Assembly: GCA_030696455.1 (NCBI GenBank)
Contig: JAUYSH010000144.1
Span: 1-43,688, forward strand
DNA: 43,688 bases
From: Elusimicrobiota bacterium
Lineage (GTDB): Bacteria > Elusimicrobiota > Elusimicrobia > UBA1565 > UBA9628
Reading direction: 5' to 3'
The notes beneath the pieces are model-generated. The model made no database searches. It saw only the letters and a list, made by a program, of their open reading frames with translations, and was not told the origin of the DNA. Position numbers and translations under genes: made by a program. Below are positions 23,028 to 32,383 of the stretch, piece after piece; the stretch's first letter is position 1; every line of letters begins with the position of its first letter.

Positions 23028-25127
23028 ATGACACGAGACGAGGATCCCGTCCCTCGGGGGCAGGCCTTAGCCCGCGCGCTGACCGCAGCCTGCGTACTCA
23101 CGCTGTTCGCCGTCGCCGCCGGGCAGAGGACGCTCGACTCGTTCGCGACGCTGTCCCCAAATCCCGCCGACGACACCGCCGTTTTCTGGAGCGAATCCGC
23201 TTTCCACTACCGCTACGCGCGGATGGCCGCCCAAGGAGAGGCGTTTCCCGGCCGCGACGTCCGAGCGCAGCACCCGGAAGGCGTCGAGCCGCGCAGGGAG
23301 TACACCTTGCTCATGGAGCGCGCGGCGGGGGCGTCCTACCGCGCCGTCCGCAACCTCGTGCCGGTCCCGTTCCACATCTTCATTATCTTCTTCACGGCAT
23401 TCGTCTCGAGCCTCGCGGTCCCGGCATTCTTCGTCGCGGCGCGCGCGGTCTCGGCCTCGCGCTTATTGGCCCTGCTGGCGACGGGCATCTACGCGATGAA
23501 CCCGGCGTCGTGGTCGCGCTTTATCGGGACCTTCGTCTACGAGGGCTTCGCTCTGCCGTGGCTGCTGCTGGGCGCTGCGGGCATCCTCGCCTCGCTCGAC
23601 GAGAAGCGCGACGCGCGGTCCCGACGGCTCGCGGCGGCGGCCGCGGCGGCGTGCCTGATCGTCGCGCTGGCGAGTTGGCACTTCAGCCGGTTCGTCCTGC
23701 TCGTCTTTATCGCGGCGATCGCAGCCCGCTGCGCCGCTCGGTGGGGCGATCGCGCGCAACGCCGGTCCGCCATGGAAACGCTCGCGATCATCGGCGCGGC
23801 TTGTCTCGCCGCCGGCCTGGCGATGGGACGGCGTCTCGATCCCGAAGCGTACGCCCATGTCGGAGCGCTGCTCACCGCGAAGCTCTCCCATCTGCTCGTC
23901 AAACCCGCCGATCCGTCGCGGCTGCCGGAGGCCGCCCGCCTGCTCTGGCTGCCGCCGCTCGAGTCCCTGAGCGCCGCGGACGCCCTCTACGCCGTCCTCC
24001 CGCTCGCGCCGATGCTGTTGATCCCCTTCATGGACCGCAACCGCAAGCCCGTCGACCCCTTCCTACGGACTTGCGCGGCGGCCTTCGGGCTCGGGGCGAT
24101 GATGGTGAGCCGTCTGCTGGGGCTCGCGGTGATTTTCGCGAGCCTGGAGGCGCTCTCGCGGCTCGAAGGGATGCGCAGGCGCGGCCTCGCCGCGGCCGCT
24201 CTCGCCGCCTCGCTGGCGCTCGCGCACGCGGGCCTCTATGCGCCCGCCGAGCGCGCAAAGCCCTTCGGAGACCCGGTGCGGCGCCGGGCGATGCTCGGCT
24301 GGATCCGGTCGCACACGGAGCCCGGGGACGCCTTCGCGTCGAACTTCGCCGTCGCATCGTCGATCCTCGCCTACGCGGACCGTCCCGTTCTGCTGAACCC
24401 GAAGTTCGAAACGGCCGCGACGCGCCGCAAGGCCGCGAAGTTCCTCAGGGCGCTGGCCGGAACCGACGAGGAACTGCTCGCGTACTGCCGAGAATACGAC
24501 GCGCGCTATCTGCTCTATGAGAGCGTCTTCGCGCTCGACGACTCTCCGCAAAGCATGCGTTATGCCGCGAACGCGCTGACTTTGTCGACCGCGTCCGCGG
24601 CTTTCCGCCTGCACTTCGAGCCGGCTGCGTTCCGGGGACTGCGCCTCGTCTATGAGGACGGCGACTACCGCATCTTCCGGGTGCTGCGTCCCGACGACGT
24701 GGAGGGCGCACAGGGCTTCCGGCCGCGGCGCGACCCCATCTATGACCTGCGCGAGTTCGCCTCCGGGCGCCGGGACCTCGTTCCCGGAGACGCCGGCGCG
24801 TTGGTCGCTCGCCTTGCGCGCCGCCGGGCGCTCGTCGCAGCCGCCTTCGAACTCGACCGCGCCGGAGAGCCGGGCCGCGCCGAGGAGCCGCTGCGCGCCG
24901 TCCTTAAGGACTTCCCGTACGACGCGGAGACCTTGACAGACCTGGGCATTCTCCGGTCGCGCGCGGGGGACGCACGAGGAACGCTCGAGGCGCTCGAACG
25001 CGCGGTCGGCGCAGATCCCAACGACCTCCGCGCGCATAGCCTCCTCGCGGAGTCGCACCTCGCCGCGGGCCGCAATGAGGCCGCGGCGCGCGTCATGAAT
25101 CGCGTCCGAGAACTGGACCCGCGCTGA
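23028..25127 (+). CDS. STT3-like GT-C membrane protein with C-terminal TPRs
   Basis: The 699-aa protein has about ten membrane segments up to residue 410. The first outer loop (FWSESAFHYRYARMAAQGEAFPGRDV) and the region WIRSHTEPGDAFASNFAVASSILAYADRPVLLNPKFE resemble oligosaccharyltransferases of the STT3/AglB (GT66) type, but the diagnostic WWDYG motif is not present, the place being taken by ASNFAVA. Residues about 605-699 are TPR-like (LTDLGILRSRAGDARGTLEALERAVGADP). It may transfer glycans to proteins or lipids, or be a catalytically altered relative. TACAAT (23013-23018) lies nine bases before the ATG, so a very short or absent leader is expected. Confidence 0.6.
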   Translation: MTRDEDPVPRGQALARALTAACVLTLFAVAAGQRTLDSFATLSPNPADDTAVFWSESAFHYRYARMAAQGEAFPGRDVRAQHPEGVEPRREYTLLMERAAGASYRAVRNLVPVPFHIFIIFFTAFVSSLAVPAFFVAARAVSASRLLALLATGIYAMNPASWSRFIGTFVYEGFALPWLLLGAAGILASLDEKRDARSRRLAAAAAAACLIVALASWHFSRFVLLVFIAAIAARCAARWGDRAQRRSAMETLAIIGAACLAAGLAMGRRLDPEAYAHVGALLTAKLSHLLVKPADPSRLPEAARLLWLPPLESLSAADALYAVLPLAPMLLIPFMDRNRKPVDPFLRTCAAAFGLGAMMVSRLLGLAVIFASLEALSRLEGMRRRGLAAAALAASLALAHAGLYAPAERAKPFGDPVRRRAMLGWIRSHTEPGDAFASNFAVASSILAYADRPVLLNPKFETAATRRKAAKFLRALAGTDEELLAYCREYDARYLLYESVFALDDSPQSMRYAANALTLSTASAAFRLHFEPAAFRGLRLVYEDGDYRIFRVLRPDDVEGAQGFRPRRDPIYDLREFASGRRDLVPGDAGALVARLARRRALVAAAFELDRAGEPGRAEEPLRAVLKDFPYDAETLTDLGILRSRAGDARGTLEALERAVGADPNDLRAHSLLAESHLAAGRNEAAARVMNRVRELDPR

Positions 25128-25149
25128 CCCTTCGGGCGGCGCGCCGACA

Positions 25150-26922
25150 TCACGCGGTCAGGCGTTTGACTTCCTCTTCCTTCAGCTGGATGGAGGCCTG
25201 GACGGTCTCCATCTCCTCGCCGACCTTGGTCACGCGCTCGAAGTCCTCGTAGAGCTTCGGGTCGGACATGTCGTGGGCGATGCGCTCGAGCTCGGCGTGC
25301 AGGCGGTCGAGCTCGGCCTGGGCCTTGCCGAGAGCCTTCTCGCGGCGGCGGAGCTCCTTGGAGGCTTCGTATTGGTTCTCGGCCTCGGTCTCGGCCTTCT
25401 GGGCGGCGGTCGGTTCGGGCTTGTTCTTGTCGGCCTCGGCGTCGAGCTGGGCCTGGCGGTGCTGGAAGTACTCGAAGTTGCCGGGGAACACGGTGATCTT
25501 GCCCTGCACGACGTGCACGACGTGGTCGGCGACGGCGTTGAGGAAGTACACATCGTGGCTGATGGCGCAGATGGTGCCGTCGAAGTTCTTCAGCGCGCCG
25601 ACCAGGGCCTCGACGCTGGTGAGGTCGAGGTGGGTCGTGGGCTCGTCGAGGAGAAGGACGTTGGGCGGATCGAGCAGGAGCTTGGCCAGCTGCAGGCGGC
25701 TCTTCTCTCCGCCGGAGAGCACGTCGACGCGCTTGTGGACGGTGTCGCCGGGGAACAGGAAGGTACCGAGCACGGTGCGCGTGAACAGGTCGCCGTTCGT
25801 GCGCGGCACGCTCATCGCCTCTTGGAGCACGGTGCGACGGGGGTCGAGCTGCCCCTCGCGGTGCTGCGAGAAATAGCCGACCTTGACGTTGTGGCCGAGC
25901 ACGCGCTCGCCGGAGTCGATGGGGATGATGTCGCCGATGACTTTTAATAAAGTCGATTTGCCGGCCCCGTTCGGTCCGACGAACGCCATCTTCCAGCCGC
26001 GCTCGAGCTCGAAGTCGAGGCCCTCGTAGACCTTGGTCGGGCCGTAGGACTTGTAGACGTTCTTGAGCTTGAGGACGGTGGTGCCGGTACGCCCGGGCTG
26101 GGGGAAGGAGATGCTCACGGCCTTGGTCGACGGGGGCAGCACGATTTCCTCGATCTTCTCGAGCTTCTTCATGACGCTCTGCACGCGCGAGGCGGTGGAG
26201 ACGCGCGCGCGGTTGCGCATGATGAATTCCTTCATCGCCTCGATCTCGTCCTGCTGCTGCTTCCAGGCCGACAAAAGCCGCTCGCGGGCGGCTTCCCTCT
26301 CGGCCAGAAAGCCGTCATAGTTGGTGTTGTACTTCTTGAGCTTTTTCTCTTCGACCGCGACGATGGCCGAGCAGACGTTGTCGATGAAAGACCGGTCGTG
26401 CGAGATCATCAAGATCGCGCCCGGATACGACTGCAGATATTCCTGGAACCAAACGAGGGTGAGCAGGTCGAGATGGTTGGTGGGCTCGTCGAGCAGCATC
26501 AGCTCGGGCTCTTCGACGAGCAGGCGGGCGAGGGCCGCGCGCATGGCCCAGCCGCCGGACAGCTCGGAGAGGTGGCGGTCGAAGTCCTTGACCTGGAACC
26601 CGAGGCCCATCAGGATCTTCTTGGCCTTCGCGGTCTCCCGGCCGTCGGGATCGTTGCGGTGCGCGAGCGCGGTTTCGAGCACGGTCTCCGGGCCGACCGG
26701 CGCGTTTTCCTGGGGAAGGTAGCCGGCCTTGGCGCCGCGCTTCCACTCGATGGAGCCGCCCTCGAGCTCCTCCTCGCCGAGGAGCATCTTGAAAAGGGTC
26801 GTCTTGCCGGCCCCGTTGGGTCCCACCAAGGCGTAGCGGTCCCCGGCGTTGAGCTGAAGCTCGGCGCCGTCGTAGAGGACCTGGTCCCCGAAGGATTTCT
26901 TGATGCCGCGGACGGATATCAC
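25150..26922 (-). CDS. ABC-F family ATPase (translation factor type)
   Basis: The 590-aa soluble protein has two ABC domains: the first with GPNGAGKTTLFK (residues about 35-46), LSGGWAMR and LLDEPTNHLDL, the second with GPNGAGKSTLLK (about 315), LSGGEKSRLQLAK and LLDEPTTHLDL. Both Walker B motifs end in the catalytic Glu. The linker and a charged coiled-coil C-terminus (residues about 500-590) place it in the ABC-F group (Uup/YheS/EttA-like), which acts on ribosomes and has no membrane domain. It starts with GTG at 26922; TAAAAT (26934-26929) ends six bases upstream. It converges on the STT3-like gene with 22 bp between stops. Confidence 0.93.
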   Translation of the reverse strand: MISVRGIKKSFGDQVLYDGAELQLNAGDRYALVGPNGAGKTTLFKMLLGEEELEGGSIEWKRGAKAGYLPQENAPVGPETVLETALAHRNDPDGRETAKAKKILMGLGFQVKDFDRHLSELSGGWAMRAALARLLVEEPELMLLDEPTNHLDLLTLVWFQEYLQSYPGAILMISHDRSFIDNVCSAIVAVEEKKLKKYNTNYDGFLAEREAARERLLSAWKQQQDEIEAMKEFIMRNRARVSTASRVQSVMKKLEKIEEIVLPPSTKAVSISFPQPGRTGTTVLKLKNVYKSYGPTKVYEGLDFELERGWKMAFVGPNGAGKSTLLKVIGDIIPIDSGERVLGHNVKVGYFSQHREGQLDPRRTVLQEAMSVPRTNGDLFTRTVLGTFLFPGDTVHKRVDVLSGGEKSRLQLAKLLLDPPNVLLLDEPTTHLDLTSVEALVGALKNFDGTICAISHDVYFLNAVADHVVHVVQGKITVFPGNFEYFQHRQAQLDAEADKNKPEPTAAQKAETEAENQYEASKELRRREKALGKAQAELDRLHAELERIAHDMSDPKLYEDFERVTKVGEEMETVQASIQLKEEEVKRLTA

Positions 26923-26977
26923 GGGGACATTTTACCTTCTATCGAGCCCGGTCCGCGCGGGCCTTTCGGCCTATTGC

Positions 26978-27205
26978 CTATTGAAGGAAGCGGCGCAGAC
27001 GGCCCTTAGCCGCGTCGGACAAGGACGGGCCGGCCTCGCCCGCGCGCGCGGCACCGTGGCGGATCAGCGCGAACTGAGCGAGCACCCGGCGGCAGGCCTC
27101 GCACAAGGTCAGGTGCAGGCGCACGTGCATCCCCAGGGGACGGCCGGAGTCGAGCGCCGCCGACAGGTGCTTGGACACGTCCCGGCAGGAGGGCAGGAAG
27201 CTCAC
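26978..27205 (-). CDS. Zinc-binding anti-sigma factor (copy 2)
   Basis: The 75-aa protein is a paralogue of the anti-sigma at 4948: MSFLPSCRDV at the start and RLHLTLCEACRR (His-x3-Cys-x2-Cys) in the middle. It has no membrane segment, so it should bind its sigma factor in the cytoplasm through a ZAS-type zinc domain. The start is GTG at 27205, overlapping the stop of a 20-codon ORF as GTGA; no other start gives the family N-terminus. Order sigma, mini-ORF, anti-sigma implies that translation of all three is coupled. Confidence 0.8.
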   Translation of the reverse strand: MSFLPSCRDVSKHLSAALDSGRPLGMHVRLHLTLCEACRRVLAQFALIRHGAARAGEAGPSLSDAAKGRLRRFLQ

Positions 27206-27264
27206 GCGGGCATCTCCCTCGACAGGGCGCGCGCTTGGTCTCGGCCAAAAGCGAACGAGCTCAT
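27202..27264 (-). CDS. 20-codon linking ORF between sigma and anti-sigma
   Basis: An ATG at 27264 overlaps the stop of the sigma gene (ATGA) and opens a 20-codon frame (MSSFAFGRDQARALSREMPA) whose TGA overlaps the GTG of the anti-sigma gene (GTGA). The GAGGGAGAT segment near its end could serve as ribosome-binding site for the anti-sigma. It may act as a coupler that sets the sigma/anti-sigma ratio, or be a chance frame. Confidence 0.45.
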   Translation of the reverse strand: MSSFAFGRDQARALSREMPA

Positions 27265-27833
27265 GCGACCGACTCCGGCGCGAAGTGATTTTTCTCGAGG
27301 CAGCGGCGCAGGCGCATGCGCGCGCGATACAAAAGCACCGCCAGGTGCCCCGGCGAGACGCCCAGCGTCTCGGCGGCGTCCTCGGGTGCGACCCCCTCCA
27401 TTTCGCGCAGGACGAAGGCCCGGGCGGGGCCGGAGGAAAGCGCCTCGAGGCACCGGCGCAGGGCGGCGGCGAACTCCGCCGACTCGGCCTTACGGGCGGG
27501 CTCCCCGCCCCAGTCCCGGGGCGCGAGAGCGGGCTTCCAGTGGCGGGCGTCGAAGAACTCGCTCCCGGGATTCGCGTCCTCAACCGCGGAGCCCAGCGGC
27601 GTCTCCTTGGCCTGGCGTCGGTACAGCTCGAAGAGCTTGTTGCGCAGTATGCCCGTCATCCAGGTCAGCTCCGAGGACTCCCCCTTGAAGCGCTCGCGGG
27701 ATTTGAAGGCGGCGAGGAAGGTCTCCTGGAGCAGGTCCTCGGCCGCGCCCTCGTCGCGCACGCGGGAGAGGGCGTAGCGGAACAGGCGGTCGCCGTAGGC
27801 GTCGACCCAGGTTTCGGGCTCGGTCATCGTCAT
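27261..27833 (-). CDS. ECF-type RNA polymerase sigma factor (copy 2)
   Basis: The 190-aa protein has region 2 (RYALSRVRDEGAAEDLLQETFLAAFKSRERFKG, then LTWMTGILRNKLFELYRR) and region 4 (AAETLGVSPGHLAVLLYRARMRLRRCLEKNHF). It has the same length and organisation as the sigma factor at 4379 and a paralogous anti-sigma partner, so the two sets arose by duplication. The ATG at 27833 is the chosen start (MTMTEPE); a weak -10 (TATCGC) lies six bases upstream. Its own regulon cannot be read from the window; the adjacent Deg-type protease (27859-29322) could be a target in envelope stress. Confidence 0.88.
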   Translation of the reverse strand: MTMTEPETWVDAYGDRLFRYALSRVRDEGAAEDLLQETFLAAFKSRERFKGESSELTWMTGILRNKLFELYRRQAKETPLGSAVEDANPGSEFFDARHWKPALAPRDWGGEPARKAESAEFAAALRRCLEALSSGPARAFVLREMEGVAPEDAAETLGVSPGHLAVLLYRARMRLRRCLEKNHFAPESVA

Positions 27834-27858
27834 GAGTGAGCGATAACGCCCCGGGATG

Positions 27859-29322
27859 TCAGGGCGTGCGCAGGTCCTCGGAGCGGTCGGCGGGCACGCC
27901 GTAACGGGCGAGGATGGCGGGCATGACCTTCGCGGCCTGCTCCGCGTCGAGGACGACGCGCGTGCCCTTGTTCTCGCCGTAGCCGGAGTAATGCTCGCAC
28001 TCGAGCTCATGGCGGCCCCCGCTGCGCGCGTCGAAGGCCGCCACGAGGTCCTTGAGATTTCCGACGAGACGGCCGTTGACGCGCGTGACGGGCGCCATCG
28101 ACCAGTTGTGATAGCCGCGGTTGAAGTCGTGGGCGAGGACGTGGGAGATCACGACGACCTCGGTGCGTTCGGGCACGGGCATGCCGTCGGCCGACAGCGA
28201 GCGCACGCGAAAGCCCGCTCCGCGCGCGTTGATGAGCGCGTCGGTCAGGGGCATGAACACGAGGCCGCCGGCGATGAAGTAGGAGGGCTTGTCGTCGTAG
28301 CGCGGCCCCGGGACGAGGTCGGCGGAGGGCTTCATCGGGATCTTGACGACCCGCTCCTTGCCCTCGCGCACCACCACGGCGTCGACCTTCTCGCCGACCT
28401 GGCGCCGGCTGATCAGGTCGGAGAAGTCGATGCGCTCGTCGTCGCGGAAGGGGATGGTCCCGTCCTGCCCGATCTTGACGCCGTCGATGGAGAGCAAAGC
28501 GTCGCCCTCCTTCAGCGCGTCCCAGGCCGAGGCGCCGTAAGCGACCTTCGTGATCAGCACGCCGCTGTTGTCAATCGGCAGGCCCACGGCCTTGCGCAGG
28601 CCGTCGTTCTCCGCGCCCTGCCACCAGATCCCGAGGTCCGGGATGCCGTCGTAGCGTCCGTCCTTGATGTCCTTGAGGAAGCGCTCGATGATCGGCATCG
28701 GCACGACGTAGCCGATGTTCTGCGCGCCGGCGCTGTGCTGGAAGGCGATGCCGACGAGCTTGCCGTCGCGGAAGACGGGGCCGCCGGAGTTGCCGGGGTT
28801 GATCGCCGCGTCGGTCTGCACCGCGAGCAGGCCGCGGGAGGAGTGGGAGTAGTGCGTCACGCCCACGCGCGAAACGATGCCCTCGGTGACCGACAGGTCG
28901 CTGCCGCCGATCGGGTAGCCGTAGACCGCCACCTTGTCGCGCTGATAGGGCAGGCCGCCGAACCTGGCCGCGACCGTGCCCTCGAAGAAGGACTCGTCGT
29001 CGACGGTGATCACCGCGGTCTCGCCGTCGTGGCCCGCGAAGGCGACGCGCGCCGGGTACTTCTTGATGTCGCCCGACTTGCGTACCGACAGATAGGCCGC
29101 GTTGGCGACCACGTGGCCGTTGGTCAGGATGCGCTTGCCCTCGATGACCACGCCGGAGCCGGTGCCTCCGCCCTGGCGGCCGGGCTGCCAGGGCTGGGAG
29201 TAGTCGGGGTTGCTGGCGACGAAATGGATCTGCACCGTCGCGCGACGCATGTCGCGGTCGTTGGAGGCCGCCGGAGCGGCGGCCGACAGGAGCAGCAGGA
29301 GCGGCAGAAGGGGGCTGGTCAT
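27859..29322 (-). CDS. Exported Deg/HtrA-like serine protease with altered triad Asp
   Basis: The 487-aa protein has a signal peptide (LLPLLLLLSAAAPAAS), a trypsin-like domain with His in LTNGHVVA and Ser in INPGNSGGP, and PDZ-like segments after residue about 230 (LGIWWQGAEN, GDALLSIDGVKIGQDG). The overall sequence is closest to plant-type Deg proteases. In these the catalytic Asp lies in a CDLAxL motif; here the matching positions read GETAVI, so Asp is replaced by Glu. Activity may be lowered or altered. The ATG at 29322 is preceded by TACGAT (29335-29330) seven bases upstream, so the mRNA is probably leaderless. Confidence 0.88.
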   Translation of the reverse strand: MTSPLLPLLLLLSAAAPAASNDRDMRRATVQIHFVASNPDYSQPWQPGRQGGGTGSGVVIEGKRILTNGHVVANAAYLSVRKSGDIKKYPARVAFAGHDGETAVITVDDESFFEGTVAARFGGLPYQRDKVAVYGYPIGGSDLSVTEGIVSRVGVTHYSHSSRGLLAVQTDAAINPGNSGGPVFRDGKLVGIAFQHSAGAQNIGYVVPMPIIERFLKDIKDGRYDGIPDLGIWWQGAENDGLRKAVGLPIDNSGVLITKVAYGASAWDALKEGDALLSIDGVKIGQDGTIPFRDDERIDFSDLISRRQVGEKVDAVVVREGKERVVKIPMKPSADLVPGPRYDDKPSYFIAGGLVFMPLTDALINARGAGFRVRSLSADGMPVPERTEVVVISHVLAHDFNRGYHNWSMAPVTRVNGRLVGNLKDLVAAFDARSGGRHELECEHYSGYGENKGTRVVLDAEQAAKVMPAILARYGVPADRSEDLRTP

Positions 29323-29347
29323 GCCCTGCATCGTAACAATTTTGGTC

Positions 29348-29376
29348 TTGCGGCTCGCCGCCGCGCCTGTTATATC
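29348..29376 (+). promoter_or_regulatory. Promoter of the 29385 gene (leaderless)
   Basis: TTGCGG (29348-29353) and TATATC (29371-29376) are separated by 17 bp; the ATG at 29385 follows after eight bases. The GGGAG just before the ATG abuts the codon directly and is too close to act as a ribosome-binding site. The promoter is back to back with that of the Deg-like protease. Confidence 0.65.
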
Positions 29377-29384
29377 CACGGGAG

Positions 29385-29774
29385 ATGAAAACGATCGCCA
29401 GCGCCCTGTTCACCGCCGTCAACTTCGTGTACGCGGCGATCTTCGGCGGCCCGATCGACGGCTCCTCCTGGGACGTGAAGGTCAAGCAGGACGGCTTCTT
29501 CCATTGGGGCTCCAAGAAGGAGACGCTCGTGTTCCACGGCGGAAAGCTCGTCGTGGCCGGCGCGGTGAGCCAGGGCTACTCCCCCACCCTTTACCAGGCC
29601 CGCGACGAGGAGAACGGCACGGTGTTCGCCGCCGTCCTCAACGACCCCAGCCGCGAGGCCGTCGAGTGGACCGGCCGCGTCGTCGGCGACCGCATCGCGG
29701 GCGTGGTGATCGTGCGCGAGAGGGACGGACGTGTGGTACGCTATGCGTTCACCGGCGAAAGAAAGGCAGGTTAG
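29385..29774 (+). CDS. Conserved-looking exported protein of unknown function
   Basis: I do not recognise the family. The 129-aa protein starts with a hydrophobic segment (MKTIASALFTAVNFVYAAIFG) that could be a signal peptide or anchor, followed by a compact beta-rich domain: SSWDVKVKQDGFFHWGSKKETLVFHGGKL, then VEWTGRVVGDRIAGVVIVRERDGRVVRYAF. The alternating pattern suggests a small beta-sandwich or lipocalin-like fold that might bind a ligand in the periplasm. The gene stands alone with its own promoter and ends at a strong hairpin (29777-29794). Confidence 0.65.
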   Translation: MKTIASALFTAVNFVYAAIFGGPIDGSSWDVKVKQDGFFHWGSKKETLVFHGGKLVVAGAVSQGYSPTLYQARDEENGTVFAAVLNDPSREAVEWTGRVVGDRIAGVVIVRERDGRVVRYAFTGERKAG

Positions 29775-29776
29775 GC

Positions 29777-29794
29777 CGGGTCGCGAGCGACCCG
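29777..29794. repeat. Perfect hairpin after the 29385 gene
   Basis: CGGGTCGC (29777-29784) and GCGACCCG (29787-29794) are exact complements around two bases. No T-run follows, so if it ends transcription it does so without the standard intrinsic signal. It might instead stabilise the upstream mRNA. Confidence 0.5.
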
Positions 29795-29828
29795 ATACAG
29801 ATGCCTAGAGGAGCGCCTTGAGCATCTA

Positions 29829-30386
29829 GTGGCCAAAACGCGCATCGTCGCTCTCAACAAGCCCTACGGGGTCTTGACCCAGTTCACCGACAAGGACGGC
29901 AAGCCGACTCTGTCGAAGTTCGGCCTGCCCTCCGGCGTCTATCCCGCCGGCCGGCTCGACTTCGACAGCGAGGGCCTGCTGCTGCTCACCGACGACGGCG
30001 GGCTCGTGCACCGGCTGACCGACCCCCGGCACGCGCACCCGCGCGTGTACTGGGCCCAGGTCGAGCGCGTGCCCGACGAGATCACCCTCAAGACTTTGCG
30101 CCGGGGCGTCGTCCTCAGCGACGGCAAGACTTTGACCTGCGGCGCGCGCCTGCTCGACTTCGAGCCGGAGCTGCCTGAGCGCAATCCCCCCATCCGCTTC
30201 CGCAAGAACGTCCCGACCTCGTGGATCGAGTTGAAGATGATCGAGGGCCGCAACCGCCAGGTGCGGCGCATGACCGCCGCGGTAGGCCACCCTTGCCTGC
30301 GCCTCGTGCGCGCCGCGATCGGCAACGTCACCCTCGCGGGCCTCGCGCCCGGCAAATGGCGCTGGGTCGACCGCCGCGAGCTCTAA
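29829..30386 (+). CDS. RluE/RsuA-type pseudouridine synthase
   Basis: The 185-aa protein has the RsuA/RluE catalytic motif GRLDFDSEGLLLLTDDG (catalytic Asp near residue 40), an opening IVALNKPYGVLTQF and the C-terminal MIEGRNRQVRRMTAAVGHPCLRLVR. It lacks the S4 domain found in RsuA and RluB/F, and its size fits RluE, which modifies 23S rRNA. The start is GTG at 29829, with GAGGAG at 29812-29817 about eleven bases upstream. The stop shares four bases with that of the convergent membrane protein gene. Confidence 0.9.
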   Translation: MAKTRIVALNKPYGVLTQFTDKDGKPTLSKFGLPSGVYPAGRLDFDSEGLLLLTDDGGLVHRLTDPRHAHPRVYWAQVERVPDEITLKTLRRGVVLSDGKTLTCGARLLDFEPELPERNPPIRFRKNVPTSWIELKMIEGRNRQVRRMTAAVGHPCLRLVRAAIGNVTLAGLAPGKWRWVDRREL

Positions 30387-30694
30387 GGCCGCCGGCCCCT
30401 GAACGGCAGGCTCGCGACGACGCGTCTCGCGAAGGAGGGCTCCTCCGGCGCGTCCGGCTCCGCCGCCCGGCGCGCCTCGAGCAAGGCCAGCAGCGCGAGA
30501 CCGACTCCCGCCGAGAAGCCGCCCAGCACGCCGTGCCGCAGCGGATAGCGCCAGCCCCGCCGGGCGCCTTCGCGGATGAGCCCGGCGCCGCCGAGCAGCG
30601 CCGCAGCTCCGAGCACGTACCAACCCGCCCCGTTGCGGTGCGCGCCGCGCGCGGCCGTCCTGAAAGCGGGAACGCCGGGAGGTAACATATTCAC
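30383..30694 (-). CDS. Small two-helix membrane protein
   Basis: This 103-aa protein is not recognised. It has two hydrophobic segments, GWYVLGAAALLGGAGLI (residues about 25-41) and GVLGGFSAGVGLALLALL (about 55-72), and a basic, Pro-rich C-terminus ending RGRRP. The start GTG at 30694 overlaps the stop of the 51-codon gene upstream (GTGA); an ATG at 30688 is possible. The stop codon overlaps that of the pseudouridine synthase gene. Confidence 0.6.
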   Translation of the reverse strand: MNMLPPGVPAFRTAARGAHRNGAGWYVLGAAALLGGAGLIREGARRGWRYPLRHGVLGGFSAGVGLALLALLEARRAAEPDAPEEPSFARRVVASLPFRGRRP

Positions 30695-30846
30695 GCCGGC
30701 TCGTAGATGATCGGCACGCTGGGCTCGTCGCCGGAGGGGTTGTCCCAGTCGCCATGGCGGCGGAACGCGGCGAAGTCCCGCTTGTCCGCGCCGGCATCGG
30801 CGGCCTGCGCGCCGTCCGCGTTCCCCTTCCCGTATTCATGGATCAT
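30691..30846 (-). CDS. Small acidic protein, 51 aa
   Basis: The frame starts at ATG 30846 and encodes MIHEYGKGNADGAQ, an Ala/Asp-rich middle (AADAGADKRDFAAFRRHGDW) and a proline-containing end (SVPIIYEPA). No family is recognised. Support for a real gene: TACACT (30861-30856 on the minus strand) lies nine bases upstream as at other leaderless genes here, and its TGA overlaps the GTG of the next gene (GTGA). It would be co-translated with the two-helix membrane protein. Confidence 0.5.
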   Translation of the reverse strand: MIHEYGKGNADGAQAADAGADKRDFAAFRRHGDWDNPSGDEPSVPIIYEPA

Positions 30847-31033
30847 GATCGCCACAGTGTATACGGCGGGCCGGAAAGGACCTATGACGGCCGCGAAACG
30901 GCGGTGTAAACGTCTTATGACGGCTTCCCGCTAAATTCCGGCCTCTCGCCGCCAATCTATCCCCTGGACTTTCAACGTTGGGAGCGCCGGGGATAACCTC
31001 GTCGTGGTCACGCACCACGCATCGGCGGCGATT

Positions 31034-31057
31034 CGAACTGTTTCCGGAAACAGTTCG
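31034..31057. repeat. 24-bp perfect palindrome downstream of the helicase gene
   Basis: CGAACTGTTTCC (31034-31045) is followed directly by its exact reverse complement. It lies eight bases after the stop of the DEAD-box gene. No T-run follows on either strand. It may be a protein-binding site or an RNA hairpin that ends or stabilises the helicase mRNA. The rest of 30862-31064 contains only a short direct repeat TATGACGGC and no gene that I can support. Confidence 0.8.
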
Positions 31058-31064
31058 GGGTGCG

Positions 31065-32291
<1,227 letters not shown>

Positions 32292-32383
32292 CTAAGGCGC
32301 TTATTGTAGCAAAGGCTGGGCTCTCCCCGCTGTGGGTCTAATGGCCCATGTGCAAAAGCCCGGCCTCGGGCATACTTGGAGGG

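Noticed and set aside
21242-24520. A plus-strand open frame of more than 1000 codons opposite the peptidase gene
   Set aside because: It is a composition shadow in GC-rich DNA: low-complexity Arg/Gly/Ala product, no domain, and it crosses two well-supported genes in other frames.
30847-31018. Short frames on both strands in the gap upstream of the 51-aa gene
   Set aside because: No start signal, no overlap with neighbours and low-complexity basic products.
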